DNA of 18,070 bases from Nocardioidaceae bacterium (GTDB taxonomy: Bacteria > Actinomycetota > Actinomycetes > Propionibacteriales > Nocardioidaceae): NCBI GenBank assembly GCA_013811715.1, contig JACCUS010000457.1, positions 1 through 18,070 of the forward strand. The letters run 5' to 3'. Every line of letters starts with the position of its first letter. Position 1 is the first letter of the stretch. This document shows positions 9,095 through 17,348 of the stretch, one piece after another. Both the position numbers and the translations under genes were made by a program. The notes under the pieces were generated by a model. That model saw nothing but the letters and a program-made list of their open reading frames with translations. It did no database searches and was not told the origin of the DNA.

Positions 9095-10446
9095 GCACGC
9101 CGACGTCGCTGAGCGGCTTCCCCGAGCTGCTGCCGGCCCAGCGCAACGCGGAGCTGGCCGTCATCGACCAGCTGCGCGCGACGTTCGAGCTGCACGGCTT
9201 CGCCAACATCGAGACGCGCGCCGTCGAGCCGCTCGACGTGCTGCTGCGCAAGGGTGAGATCGACAAGGAGGTCTACGTGCTGCGTCGGCTGCAGTCCGAC
9301 GACGACACCTCCGATTCGGGGGTCGGCCTGCACTACGACCTGACGGTTCCGTTCGCTCGCTATGTGCTGGACAACGCCGGCAGGCTCGAGTTCCCGTTCC
9401 GCCGCTACCAGATCCAGCGGGTCTGGCGGGGGGAGCGGCCGCAGGAGGGACGCTTCCGGGAGTTCACCCAGGCCGACATCGACATCATCGCCAAGGACGA
9501 GCTGCCGTTCCACTTCGACGTCGAGGCGGCCCGGGTGCTGGCGGAGGCGCTCGCGGCGCTGCCGCTGCCGCACCTGAGCCTGCAGATCAACAACCGCAAG
9601 CTCATCGAGGGCTTCTACCGCGGCATCGGCGCTCACGACCCTGGCGCCGCGATGCGAGTCATCGACAAGCTCGACAAGCTGCCGCCCGAGAAGGTAGGGG
9701 CCATGCTGGTGGCAGACGCGGGCATGTCGGCGCACCAGGCGGAGCAGTGCCTCGCGCTTGCGACCATCCGAAGATCCGACACCTCGTTCGTCGAGCGGGT
9801 CCATGCGCTGGGGGTCGGACACGAGCTGCTCGATGTCGGACTTGGCGAGTTGGCCGCGGTGCTGGACGGCTGCGCTGCCGCGGCGAACGAGCGGTTCTCG
9901 GTGGAGGCCGACCTGCGCATCGCGCGTGGCCTCGACTACTACACCGGCACAGTCTTCGAGATCAACATGTCCGGCTACGAGTCGCTCGGCGCGGTCGGCG
10001 CTGGCGGCCGGTACGACGCGCTGGCGACGGATGGCAGAACGACGTACCCGGGCGTCGGGATCTCGTTCGGCATCTCCCGCACGCTGGTGCCCCTGCTCCA
10101 GCGCGGGCTGCTGTCGAGCAGTCGCTCGGTGCCGTCCGCCGTGCTGGTCGCCCTGGTCGACGAGGCGTCGCGCCCGGCCAGCGACGCCATCGCGCAACAG
10201 CTGCGCGCTCGGGGCATCCCGACCGAGGTCGCCGTGAGCCCGCAGAAGTACGGTCGGCAGATCCGGTACGCCGACCGCAGGGGCATCCCGTTCGTGTGGT
10301 TCCCGGGTGACGACGAGCCCGACCAGGTGAAGGACATCCGCAGCGGCGAGCAGATCGCGGCGGACGCCCGCAGCTGGGCACCACCCATCGAGGACCTGCG
10401 GCCACAGGTGATCAACACAGTGAGCAGCGAGGGGCAGAGCACGTGA
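9091..10446 (+). CDS. hisS: Histidyl-tRNA synthetase
   Basis: A 451-aa class II synthetase that charges tRNA-His. LHYDLTVPFARY (about residues 80-91) lies before motif 2. Motif 2 spans about 112-132 (WRGERP...REFTQADIDI). The histidine-specific GLDYYTG is at about 280-286, with AGGRYD at about 304-309. Motif 3 is GVGISFGISR (321-330), ending in the catalytic Arg330. A C-terminal anticodon-binding domain runs from about 345. The wording of the LTVPFARY and REF-Q-D-DI segments is closer to eukaryotic/archaeal HisRS than to the M. tuberculosis enzyme. I recall similar proteins in Nocardioides. The start overlaps the MBL stop and the stop overlaps the aspS GTG, so the three genes are likely co-translated. 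Confidence 0.95.
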   Translation: MSTPTSLSGFPELLPAQRNAELAVIDQLRATFELHGFANIETRAVEPLDVLLRKGEIDKEVYVLRRLQSDDDTSDSGVGLHYDLTVPFARYVLDNAGRLEFPFRRYQIQRVWRGERPQEGRFREFTQADIDIIAKDELPFHFDVEAARVLAEALAALPLPHLSLQINNRKLIEGFYRGIGAHDPGAAMRVIDKLDKLPPEKVGAMLVADAGMSAHQAEQCLALATIRRSDTSFVERVHALGVGHELLDVGLGELAAVLDGCAAAANERFSVEADLRIARGLDYYTGTVFEINMSGYESLGAVGAGGRYDALATDGRTTYPGVGISFGISRTLVPLLQRGLLSSSRSVPSAVLVALVDEASRPASDAIAQQLRARGIPTEVAVSPQKYGRQIRYADRRGIPFVWFPGDDEPDQVKDIRSGEQIAADARSWAPPIEDLRPQVINTVSSEGQST

Positions 10447-12227
10447 TCCGAAGTCACGACGCAGGCGGCCTGCGGGCCGAGCACATCGGGCAGACCGTCA
10501 CGTTGGCGGGCTGGGTGGCGCGTCGGCGCGACCATGGCGGGGTGGCGTTCATCGACCTGCGCGATGGCAGCGGGATCGCGCAGGTGGTGATCCGCGACGA
10601 GGAGACCGCCCGGCCACTGCGCTCGGAGTTCTGCCTGCGCGTGGTGGGCGAGGTGGCCGAGCGGCCGGCGGGCAACGCCAATCCGAACCTGCCCACCGGC
10701 GACATCGAGGTCGTCGTCTCCGTGGTCGAGGTGCTCAGTGAGTCGGCGCCGCTGCCGTTCCCCGTCGAGGAGCATCACGCGACTCCGGTCAACGAGGAGA
10801 TCCGGCTCAAGCACCGCTATCTCGACCTGCGCCGTGCCGACATGGCGGCGAATCTGCGGCTGCGGGCCAAGGTCACCCGGATCATCCGCGACGTCATGGC
10901 CGAGCACGACTTCCTCGACATCGAGACGCCGTACCTGACCAAGTCGACCCCGGAAGGCGCACGCGACTTCCTGGTGCCGGTGCGGCTGCAGCCGGGCTCT
11001 TGGTACGCGCTGCCGCAATCGCCGCAGTTGTTCAAGCAGCTGTTGATGGTGGCCGGGCTGGAGCGGTACTTCCAGATCGCCCGATGCTTCCGCGACGAGG
11101 ACTTCCGCGCTGACCGCCAGCCGGAGTTCAGCCAGCTCGACGTCGAGATGAGCTTCTGCTCCGCCGCGGACGTGCAAGCGCTGGTAGAGGGCCTGCTGGC
11201 TCGACTGTGGCAAGAGGTAGTCGGCCACGAATTGTCGCTGCCGATCCCGCGGCTGACGTACGCCGAGGCGATGCGTCGCTTCGGCACCGACCGCCCGGAC
11301 CTGCGGTTCGGTGTCGAGCTCGTGGACTTCACCCGGTACTTCGCCGACACCCCGTTCCGGATCTTCAAGGGGGCGGATGCGGACTTCCACGTCGGCGCGG
11401 TCGTCATGCCGGGTGGCGCCGCGCAGGCGCGAAAGGAGCTCGACGGCTGGCAGGACTGGGCCCGGTCGCACGGCGCCAAGGGGCTCGCCTACGTCCTGGT
11501 CGGCGCGGCAGGCGAGCTCGGGGGGCCGGTGGCCAAGAACCTGTCGGAGCAGGAACGAGCCGGCCTCGTCGAGCATGCGGGGGCGTCGCCGGGAGACTGT
11601 GTGTTCTTCGCCGCGGGCAGGCGCGACGACGCACTGGGGCTGCTTGCCGCTGCTCGGCTGGAGGTGGGCCAGCGGTGCGGGCTGGTCGACCGCGCCGCAT
11701 GGGAGTTCGTCTGGGTGGTCGACGCCCCGATGTTTCAGTCCGTCGACAACGGCGCAGGGCAGCGCTGGACCGCGATCCACCATCCGTTCACGGCGCCCAC
11801 CGACGACTCGGCGGCGACCTTCCACGAGAGGCCTGCCAACGCGCTCTCGCAGGCCTACGACATCGTGCTCAACGGGTCGGAGATCGGTGGCGGCTCGATC
11901 CGCATCCACAGCTCGGATATGCAGCAGCGGGTCTTCGACGTCATCGGACTGAGCCGCGAGGAGGCCGCGAGCCAGTTCGGCTTCTTGCTGGAGGCGTTCG
12001 GGTACGGGCCGCCGCCGCACGGCGGCATCGCGCTGGGCCTGGACCGGCTCTGCGCGCTGCTCGCCGGCGCCGAGTCGATCCGAGACGTCATCGCGTTCCC
12101 GAAGACCGCGTCTGGCGCCGACCCGCTCACCGGGGCGCCCAGCCCGATCACGGCCGCCCAGCGGACCGAAGCCGGCGTGGACGCCGTACCGGACGACGTG
12201 GAAGCCGAGCCGGAGCAGCGTCGCTGA
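10443..12227 (+). CDS. aspS: Aspartyl-tRNA synthetase, bacterial type, probably non-discriminating
   Basis: A 594-aa class IIb synthetase. The OB-fold anticodon domain occupies about residues 1-105. The catalytic core carries QSPQLFKQ (192-199) and motif 2 FRDEDFRADRQPEFSQLD (about 216-233). The bacterial GAD insertion is at about 290-415, and motif 3 GIALGLDRL is at about 528-536. His31 in RRRDHGG and Gly77 in RPAG align with the residues that mark non-discriminating AspRS (as in Pseudomonas aeruginosa), whereas discriminating enzymes have Leu and Lys. Such an enzyme also makes Asp-tRNA-Asn, which GatCAB converts to Asn-tRNA-Asn. GTG 10443 overlaps the hisS stop (GTGA). GAGGGG at 10429-10434 is 8 nt upstream. 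The acidic 30-residue C-terminal tail is unremarkable. Confidence 0.95.
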   Translation: MIRSHDAGGLRAEHIGQTVTLAGWVARRRDHGGVAFIDLRDGSGIAQVVIRDEETARPLRSEFCLRVVGEVAERPAGNANPNLPTGDIEVVVSVVEVLSESAPLPFPVEEHHATPVNEEIRLKHRYLDLRRADMAANLRLRAKVTRIIRDVMAEHDFLDIETPYLTKSTPEGARDFLVPVRLQPGSWYALPQSPQLFKQLLMVAGLERYFQIARCFRDEDFRADRQPEFSQLDVEMSFCSAADVQALVEGLLARLWQEVVGHELSLPIPRLTYAEAMRRFGTDRPDLRFGVELVDFTRYFADTPFRIFKGADADFHVGAVVMPGGAAQARKELDGWQDWARSHGAKGLAYVLVGAAGELGGPVAKNLSEQERAGLVEHAGASPGDCVFFAAGRRDDALGLLAAARLEVGQRCGLVDRAAWEFVWVVDAPMFQSVDNGAGQRWTAIHHPFTAPTDDSAATFHERPANALSQAYDIVLNGSEIGGGSIRIHSSDMQQRVFDVIGLSREEAASQFGFLLEAFGYGPPPHGGIALGLDRLCALLAGAESIRDVIAFPKTASGADPLTGAPSPITAAQRTEAGVDAVPDDVEAEPEQRR

Positions 12228-12284
12228 CGGCAGGTGTTCCCAGATCGTTACCCGACCTGTCCCGTACTGCGACCAATCGTCGAT

Positions 12285-12290
12285 TAGAGT
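12285..12290 (+). promoter_or_regulatory. Candidate -10 element TAGAGT for the peptide transporter operon
   Basis: TAGAGT fits TAnnnT and lies 43 nt before the oppC ATG. No good -35 is visible. The leader would contain a small CGGCT/AGCCG hairpin (12297-12312). GAAAGG at 12322-12327 is the ribosome-binding site, 5 nt before the ATG. No terminator is obvious between aspS and this point. Confidence 0.4.
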
Positions 12291-12332
12291 CCCCCACGGC
12301 TCACAACAGCCGGCAGACGACGAAAGGCAACC

Positions 12333-13337
12333 ATGACCGTAACTGGCTTGGAGACCCTCGGGCACGGCGCAGCCGACGAGGCGCCTGTCGTCGACGGCAA
12401 GCGGATCCATGGCCGTTCGCCGATGCGGATCGTCTTCGACCGGTTGCGATCGGACAAGGTGGCGGTCGTCGCGGCTGCCGCCGTCTTCGTGTTGGTCGTG
12501 CTGGCCCTGCTGGCGCCGGTGATCACGAGCCTGTGGAACCTCTGCCCGGACGAGACATGCACGGACACCGCGGCGCTGATCGAGCTCGGATACCCGGCGG
12601 TCGGGCCGCCCTACTACCCGTTCACCTGGGCACACCCGCTCGGCCTGGAGCCGAGCACAGGCTACGACAACACGGCGCGGCTGCTCTACGGGCTGCGCAC
12701 CTCGCTCGGGGTCGCCACCGCCGCGGCCGTGTTGAGCACCGTGATCGGCGTGGTGGTCGGGCTGATCGCCGGATTCGCCCGCGGCTGGCTCGACAAGGTC
12801 ATCTCGTTCATCATCGACACGTTCTTGTCGTTCCCGTTCATCCTCGGCGCGCTGTCGCTGTCTCCGATCATCGTCAGCCGGTTCGCGACCAACGCCGACG
12901 CCTTGAAGTACGCGTCGGTGCTCTCGCTGATCGCGATACTCGTCATCTTCGGCTGGATGGCGCTGGCCCGGCTCATCCGCGGCGAGGTGCTGTCGCTGCG
13001 CGAGCGTGAGTTCGTCCAGTCGGCTCAGGTGATCGGGGTGCCGACCCGGCGCATCCTTTTCAAGGAGCTGCTCCCCAACCTGGTCGCGCCGATCGTGGTC
13101 GCGTTCTCGTTGAGCCTGCCGGCGTACGTCGCGGCAGAGGCAGGGCTCTCGTTCCTCGGCATCGGTATCACGGGTATTCCGTCGCTGGGGCAGACGATCA
13201 ATGTCGCGTACCCCTTCTACAGCAACTATCCGTTGTATCTCTGGGCGCCCGTCGTCACCATCATGGTGCTCGTGGTCGCCCTCAACCTCCTAGGCGACTC
13301 GGTGCGAGACGCCTTCGACCCCAAGACTCGTCGATGA
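12333..13337 (+). CDS. oppC: Oligopeptide/dipeptide ABC transporter permease, OppC/DppC type
   Basis: A 334-aa inner-membrane permease forming, with the OppB-type subunit, the channel of a peptide importer. Residues 28-65 match the OppC N-terminal domain (SPMRIVFDRLRSDKVAVV, then a helix). An external loop with Cys71 and Cys76 follows, then five helices. The cytoplasmic EAA coupling loop is at about 226-246 (EFVQSAQVIGVPTRRILFKELLPN), which docks on the ATPases. The C-terminal DAFDPKTRR is typical of OppC. ATG 12333 is preceded by GAAAGG at 5-nt spacing. It is the first gene of the cluster, ahead of the binding protein, unlike the common A-B-C-D-F order. The transported peptide cannot be told from the sequence. 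Confidence 0.92.
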   Translation: MTVTGLETLGHGAADEAPVVDGKRIHGRSPMRIVFDRLRSDKVAVVAAAAVFVLVVLALLAPVITSLWNLCPDETCTDTAALIELGYPAVGPPYYPFTWAHPLGLEPSTGYDNTARLLYGLRTSLGVATAAAVLSTVIGVVVGLIAGFARGWLDKVISFIIDTFLSFPFILGALSLSPIIVSRFATNADALKYASVLSLIAILVIFGWMALARLIRGEVLSLREREFVQSAQVIGVPTRRILFKELLPNLVAPIVVAFSLSLPAYVAAEAGLSFLGIGITGIPSLGQTINVAYPFYSNYPLYLWAPVVTIMVLVVALNLLGDSVRDAFDPKTRR

Positions 13338-13384
13338 CTTCATCGATGGATTGCACAACCAACCTCAGAAAGGGTGGGAAGAAC

Positions 13385-15184
13385 ATGCGGTTGAAGAAAC
13401 CGATCATCGCCGTCTCCACCGTCGCGTTGATGGCCCTCGCCGCATGTGGCGGCTCAGGGGACCCGACCGGCACGGGCGGCACCGGCGGCACCGACGGCAA
13501 CGGCGTCGGCGAAGAGACATCTGCGGGGCCCCAAGGAGCGGCCGGCGCGGGCAAGGACCCGACCGCGCAGGCGCCCGCGCCCGAGATCGAAGGCGCGCAA
13601 GAGGGCGGCACCGTCACGGTGATCAGCGCCTCCGGCCTGAACTCGATGGACCCGTCCGAGGCGTACTACACCAACACGGCGGCGATCCTGCAAAACCTGG
13701 TCGTCCGCTCGCTGACCCAGTACGTGCGAGACGACGCGACCGGCGACATGGTGCTGGTCCCCGACCTCGCCACCGACCTGGGCACACCGAACAAGGACTT
13801 CACCGAGTGGGAGTTCACGATCCGCGACGGCGTCAAGTTCGAGAACGGCCAAGAGGTCACCGCCAAAGACGTCGCCTTCGGCATTATGCGGTCGTTCGAC
13901 CGCGCGTCGTTCCCCGAGGGCGCCGCCTACAGCAACGACTACTTCCTCGACGGCGACACCTACAAGGGCCCGTACAAGTCGGGCACCGACTACAAGGGCA
14001 TCGAGGTCGACGGCATGACGTTGACGCTGAAGATGTCCGCCCCGTTCCCCGACATGCCGTACTGGGGCGCGTTCCCGGCGATCAGCCCGATTCCCGAGGG
14101 TGACGTCAGCAACCCCGCCGACTACGCGCTGCACCCGTGGGCGACCGGGCCGTACATGTTCGACCAGTACACACCGGAGAAGGCCCTGACGCTGGTCAAG
14201 AACCCGCACTGGGACGCCGACACCGATCCCGGTCGGCACCAGTACGTCGACAAGTGGGACATGAGTTTCGACGACGACTCCGCCAAGATCGACGCGATCA
14301 TGCTCGCCGACGAGGGCGAGGGTCAGACGACGTTCACGTACGACAACATCCAGGCCGCCAACTTCTTGGAGGCGAAGGAGGAGGCCGCCGACCGGCTGAC
14401 GATCGGCACTGACCCGTGCACGTTCATGTGGTACCCCGACTACCGCGAGATCACGGAGATCGAGGTCCGCCAGGCACTGGCCTACGCGTACCCGTACGAG
14501 GCGGCCCTCGAAGCCTCCGGCGCGATCATCGGCGTCACCAACTCCTACGGCACGAACATCATGCCGCCGGGCATCCCCGGCCGCGAGGAGTTCAACCCGC
14601 TCCCGGACCACGAGATCGGCACCACCGACCCCGAGAAGGCCAAGGAGCTGCTGAAGGAGGCCGGGTACGCACCTGGCGAGTACGAGATCTCGTTCCTGGC
14701 CATCACGGACGACCCAACGTACGTGGCGGCGACGGAACAGATCGTGAAGGGGCTCGAGGAGGCCGGCTTCGTGCCGAAGCCGTTCGCCACCACCATCGCG
14801 GACTACTCGACGCTGCGTTCGGATCCCGCCACGAAGGTCAACGTCCGCTCTGGCGGATGGTGCTCGGACTGGCCGTCGGGCGGTTCCTGGTTCCCGCCGG
14901 TGTTCGAGACGACCAACCTCGAGGAGGAGGGCCTCGGCGCTAACTACGCCGCATTCTCCGAGCCCGAGTTCGACAAGGAGATCGACCGCATCCTTCAGCT
15001 GGACCTGACGGAGCAGCCGGCGGAGTGGAACAAGCTCGACATGAAGCTTCAGGAAGAGTGGTTCCCGGTCTTCGTGACCGCCTACGGCGGTGTCGCGATG
15101 ATGCGCGGGTCGAAGATCGGCGGCTTCGAGGTCGACCCGACCTTCGGTCTGCCGACCATGAAGAACATGTTCATCTCGGAGTAG
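13385..15184 (+). CDS. oppA: Peptide-binding lipoprotein (SBP family 5) of the ABC importer
   Basis: A 599-aa extracellular solute-binding lipoprotein that captures peptides and delivers them to the OppBC channel. The signal peptide is MRLKKP followed by a hydrophobic core and the lipobox LAAC, with lipidated Cys21. A Gly/Thr/Ala-rich linker runs to about residue 72, then the SBP_bac_5 fold begins (EGGTVTVISASGLNSMDP). DVAFGIMRSFDR and ATGPYMFDQYTPEKALTLVKNPHW are family landmarks, and GGWCSDWPSGGSWFPP lies late in the protein. I chose ATG 13385 because it gives a standard lipoprotein signal peptide and a purine-rich stretch precedes it. An in-frame ATG at 13334 overlaps the oppC stop but would prepend 17 polar residues and lacks a ribosome-binding site. 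It is followed by a strong hairpin. Substrate specificity is not determinable. Confidence 0.92.
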   Translation: MRLKKPIIAVSTVALMALAACGGSGDPTGTGGTGGTDGNGVGEETSAGPQGAAGAGKDPTAQAPAPEIEGAQEGGTVTVISASGLNSMDPSEAYYTNTAAILQNLVVRSLTQYVRDDATGDMVLVPDLATDLGTPNKDFTEWEFTIRDGVKFENGQEVTAKDVAFGIMRSFDRASFPEGAAYSNDYFLDGDTYKGPYKSGTDYKGIEVDGMTLTLKMSAPFPDMPYWGAFPAISPIPEGDVSNPADYALHPWATGPYMFDQYTPEKALTLVKNPHWDADTDPGRHQYVDKWDMSFDDDSAKIDAIMLADEGEGQTTFTYDNIQAANFLEAKEEAADRLTIGTDPCTFMWYPDYREITEIEVRQALAYAYPYEAALEASGAIIGVTNSYGTNIMPPGIPGREEFNPLPDHEIGTTDPEKAKELLKEAGYAPGEYEISFLAITDDPTYVAATEQIVKGLEEAGFVPKPFATTIADYSTLRSDPATKVNVRSGGWCSDWPSGGSWFPPVFETTNLEEEGLGANYAAFSEPEFDKEIDRILQLDLTEQPAEWNKLDMKLQEEWFPVFVTAYGGVAMMRGSKIGGFEVDPTFGLPTMKNMFISE

Positions 15185-15219
15185 GTCGCTTGACCTGATC
15201 GAGTGGCATGAGGCAGGTT

Positions 15220-15253
15220 CGTGGGGTGGGCCCTTAGTGGGGTCCACCCCACG
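15220..15253 (+). terminator. Very stable intercistronic hairpin after the binding-protein gene
   Basis: CGTGGGGTGG (15220-15229) pairs perfectly with CCACCCCACG (15244-15253). A G-U pair and three further G-C pairs continue the stem inward to a 6-nt loop, 14 bp in all. There is no T-run. As the downstream permease gene has no promoter that I see, I read it as an mRNA-stabilising or partially terminating element rather than a full stop. Confidence 0.6.
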
Positions 15254-15279
15254 ACCGAGACCGGGAGTAGGTGCCTGGC

Positions 15280-16272
15280 ATGTTCGGCTATATCGTGCGC
15301 CGCGTCGTCGCGGCGTTCCTCGTCGTCGTGTTGACGTCGATGATCGTCTTCGCGGTCTTCTTCTTGGGCCCGACCGACCCGGCGGCGCAGATCTGCAACG
15401 CCAACGGGAGGTGCACCGCGGAGCGGCAGGCGCTCTTGGAGAAGTCGCTGGGCCTCGACCAGAGCGTCTTCACCGCCTACGGCACGTTCGTCAAGGGACT
15501 CTTCGTCGACCGCACCATCGTCGCGGGCGGCACGTACGAATGCGAAGCGCCGTGTCTGGGCATCTCCTACACCTCCCGGCAGGAGGTGCGCAAGCAGCTC
15601 ATGGACAAGTACCCGGCGACCATCTCCTTGGCCCTCGGCGGAGCGGCGATCTACGTATTCCTGGGCGTCGTGGCCGGGTCTCTTGCGGCCAGATGGCGAG
15701 GAACCTTCGCCGACCGCGCACTTGTCAGCAGCAGCCTGCTGGTGAGCTCGGTGCCGTACTACGTGCTCTGTCTGATGGCCTGGATCTTCCTGACACTCCA
15801 GTGGAGCGTCTTCCCCACCACCGGCTACTTCCCGATCACCGACAATCCGGTGAAGACAATCAGCGGCCTGCTGCTGCCCTGGCTCGTGCTCGGTATCGCC
15901 CAGTCCACCGTCTACGCCCGCTTCAGCAGGGGCGCCATGGTCGAGGCACTGGGGGAGGACTATGCCCGCACCGCGGCGGCGAAGGGGGTGTCACGGAACA
16001 AGGTGATCTTCAAGCACGGGCTGCGCGCGGCGATCGTTCCCGTCGTCACGATCTTCGGCCTGGACTTCGCGTTCTTGCTGTCGGGCACGATCTTCACCGA
16101 GCGTATCTTCGAAATCGACGGCGTCGGCAACTACGGCCTCCAGGCGATCGCACCGGTCGACTTCCCCGTGCTCACAGCGGTCGTCTTGGTCACCGCCATC
16201 TTGGTGGTCACCGCCAACCTCATCGTCGACGTGATCTACAGTTTCCTCGACCCGAGAGTGAGGCTGGGATGA
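15280..16272 (+). CDS. oppB: Oligopeptide/dipeptide ABC transporter permease, OppB/DppB type
   Basis: A 330-aa membrane permease, the partner of the OppC-type subunit. The N-terminus MFGYIVRRVVAAFLVVVLTS is the classic OppB first helix. A large external loop (about residues 31-110) carries four cysteines (39, 45, 88, 92). The remaining five helices enclose the EAA coupling loop at about 226-246 (EDYARTAAAKGVSRNKVIFKH). The C-terminus DVIYSFLDPRVRLG is diagnostic of OppB. I chose ATG 15280, with AGGTG 6 nt upstream. GTG 15271, three codons earlier, is possible but sits too close to GGGAG. The stop overlaps the oppD ATG (ATGA). A hairpin separates this gene from the binding protein. Confidence 0.92.
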   Translation: MFGYIVRRVVAAFLVVVLTSMIVFAVFFLGPTDPAAQICNANGRCTAERQALLEKSLGLDQSVFTAYGTFVKGLFVDRTIVAGGTYECEAPCLGISYTSRQEVRKQLMDKYPATISLALGGAAIYVFLGVVAGSLAARWRGTFADRALVSSSLLVSSVPYYVLCLMAWIFLTLQWSVFPTTGYFPITDNPVKTISGLLLPWLVLGIAQSTVYARFSRGAMVEALGEDYARTAAAKGVSRNKVIFKHGLRAAIVPVVTIFGLDFAFLLSGTIFTERIFEIDGVGNYGLQAIAPVDFPVLTAVVLVTAILVVTANLIVDVIYSFLDPRVRLG

Positions 16273-17348
16273 CCGAGACGCTGACCGACGAGGAGCCGAC
16301 CGCGGTCGCTTCAGCGGGTTCGGAGACAGAGCCTTTCCTCGTCGTCGAGAACCTGACCGTGCAGTTCCCCACCTACGACGGTCTCGTGCAGGCGGTGTCA
16401 GACCTGTCGTACACCGTCGGTTTGGGGCGGACGCTGGGCATCGTCGGCGAATCCGGCTCTGGCAAGAGCGTCTCGTCGATGGCGGTGCTCGGCCTGCACG
16501 ACGTGAAACGCAGTCGACTGTCTGGGTCGATCCGGGTCGACGGCAAGGAGATCATCGGGGCATCGGCCTCGACGATGCGTCAGGTCCGCGGCAACGAGGT
16601 CGCGATGATCTTCCAGGACCCGCTGACCGCGCTGCACCCGTTCTACGCGGTCGGCAAGCAGATCGTCGAGGGTTACCGGCTGCACCACAACGTCAGCAAG
16701 AAGACCGCCCGCAACCGCGCGATCGAGATGCTCGACCGGGTCGGGATCCCGCAGCCGGACCGCCGGGTCGACGACTTCCCGCACCAGTTCTCCGGCGGAA
16801 TGCGCCAGCGCGCCATGATCGCGATGGCGCTGGTCAACAACCCGAAGCTGCTCATCGCCGACGAGCCGACCACCGCCCTCGACGTGACGGTGCAGGCGCA
16901 GATCCTCGACCTGATTCAGGACCTCCAGAAGGAGTTCGGCTCCGCCGTGATCATGATCACCCACGACCTCGGCGTGATCTCCGAGGTCGCCGATGAGGTG
17001 CTGGTGATGTACGCCGGCCGGTGCGTCGAGAAGGGGGTGACCAAGCAGATCCTCGTCAAGCCGGAGATGCCGTACACCTGGGGGCTGCTCGGCAGCATCG
17101 CCGACGTCGCCGGCGACACGGCCAAGCCGCTGGTCCCGATCCCCGGCACCCCGCCCAGTCTGCTCGACCCTCCCACGGGCTGCGCCTTCCACCCGCGGTG
17201 CCGGCATGTCGACAAGGTGCCTGACAATCGCTGCGAGACCGAGCTGCCGGACCTGCGCAAGGGCGTGAACCACGACCACCTCACGCGGTGCCACCTGCCG
17301 GACCCTGACTCGGTGTACGAGACCGAGGTCAAGGAGGAGATCTTTTGA
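16269..17348 (+). CDS. oppD: Peptide ABC transporter ATP-binding subunit, OppD/DppD type
   Basis: A 359-aa cytoplasmic ATPase that powers peptide import. Walker A is GESGSGKS (60-67). The Q-loop is IFQDPLTALHP (Gln115), the signature is FSGGMRQR (174-181), Walker B is LLIADEP (194-200), and the switch histidine is His232. All are intact. The C-terminal oligopeptide-transporter domain has PGTPPSLLDPPTGCAFHPRC and four cysteines (305, 311, 322, 341). In the OppD family this pattern can hold a [4Fe-4S] cluster, reported for mycobacterial OppD. ATG 16269 overlaps the oppB stop. The open frame extending upstream to 15237 is a shadow of oppB. The stop overlaps the TTG of the next gene. Confidence 0.94.
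   Translation: MTETLTDEEPTAVASAGSETEPFLVVENLTVQFPTYDGLVQAVSDLSYTVGLGRTLGIVGESGSGKSVSSMAVLGLHDVKRSRLSGSIRVDGKEIIGASASTMRQVRGNEVAMIFQDPLTALHPFYAVGKQIVEGYRLHHNVSKKTARNRAIEMLDRVGIPQPDRRVDDFPHQFSGGMRQRAMIAMALVNNPKLLIADEPTTALDVTVQAQILDLIQDLQKEFGSAVIMITHDLGVISEVADEVLVMYAGRCVEKGVTKQILVKPEMPYTWGLLGSIADVAGDTAKPLVPIPGTPPSLLDPPTGCAFHPRCRHVDKVPDNRCETELPDLRKGVNHDHLTRCHLPDPDSVYETEVKEEIF

Noticed and set aside
12231..12259. CAGGT/ACCTG inverted repeat after aspS as a terminator
   Set aside because: Only 5 bp with a 19-nt loop and no T-run; too weak to call.
9975..12635. An 886-codon open frame on the minus strand, the longest in the window
   Set aside because: It lies antisense to hisS, aspS and the start of oppC, has no recognisable domain, is full of Arg/His/Gly/Asp low-complexity typical of antisense reading of GC-rich genes, and both sense genes have complete motifs.
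13334..13384. Earlier ATG of the binding-protein gene overlapping the oppC stop
   Set aside because: It would add 17 polar residues before the signal peptide and has no ribosome-binding site. The ATG at 13385 gives a standard lipoprotein signal.
13454..15247. A 597-codon minus-strand open frame
   Set aside because: Antisense to the peptide-binding lipoprotein gene, Arg/Val/Gly-rich with no domain; a codon-bias shadow.
15237..16268. Extension of the oppD frame upstream by 344 codons
   Set aside because: It overlaps oppB in another frame and reads as Arg/Pro-rich non-protein-like sequence. The ATG at 16269 with the ATGA overlap is the real start.
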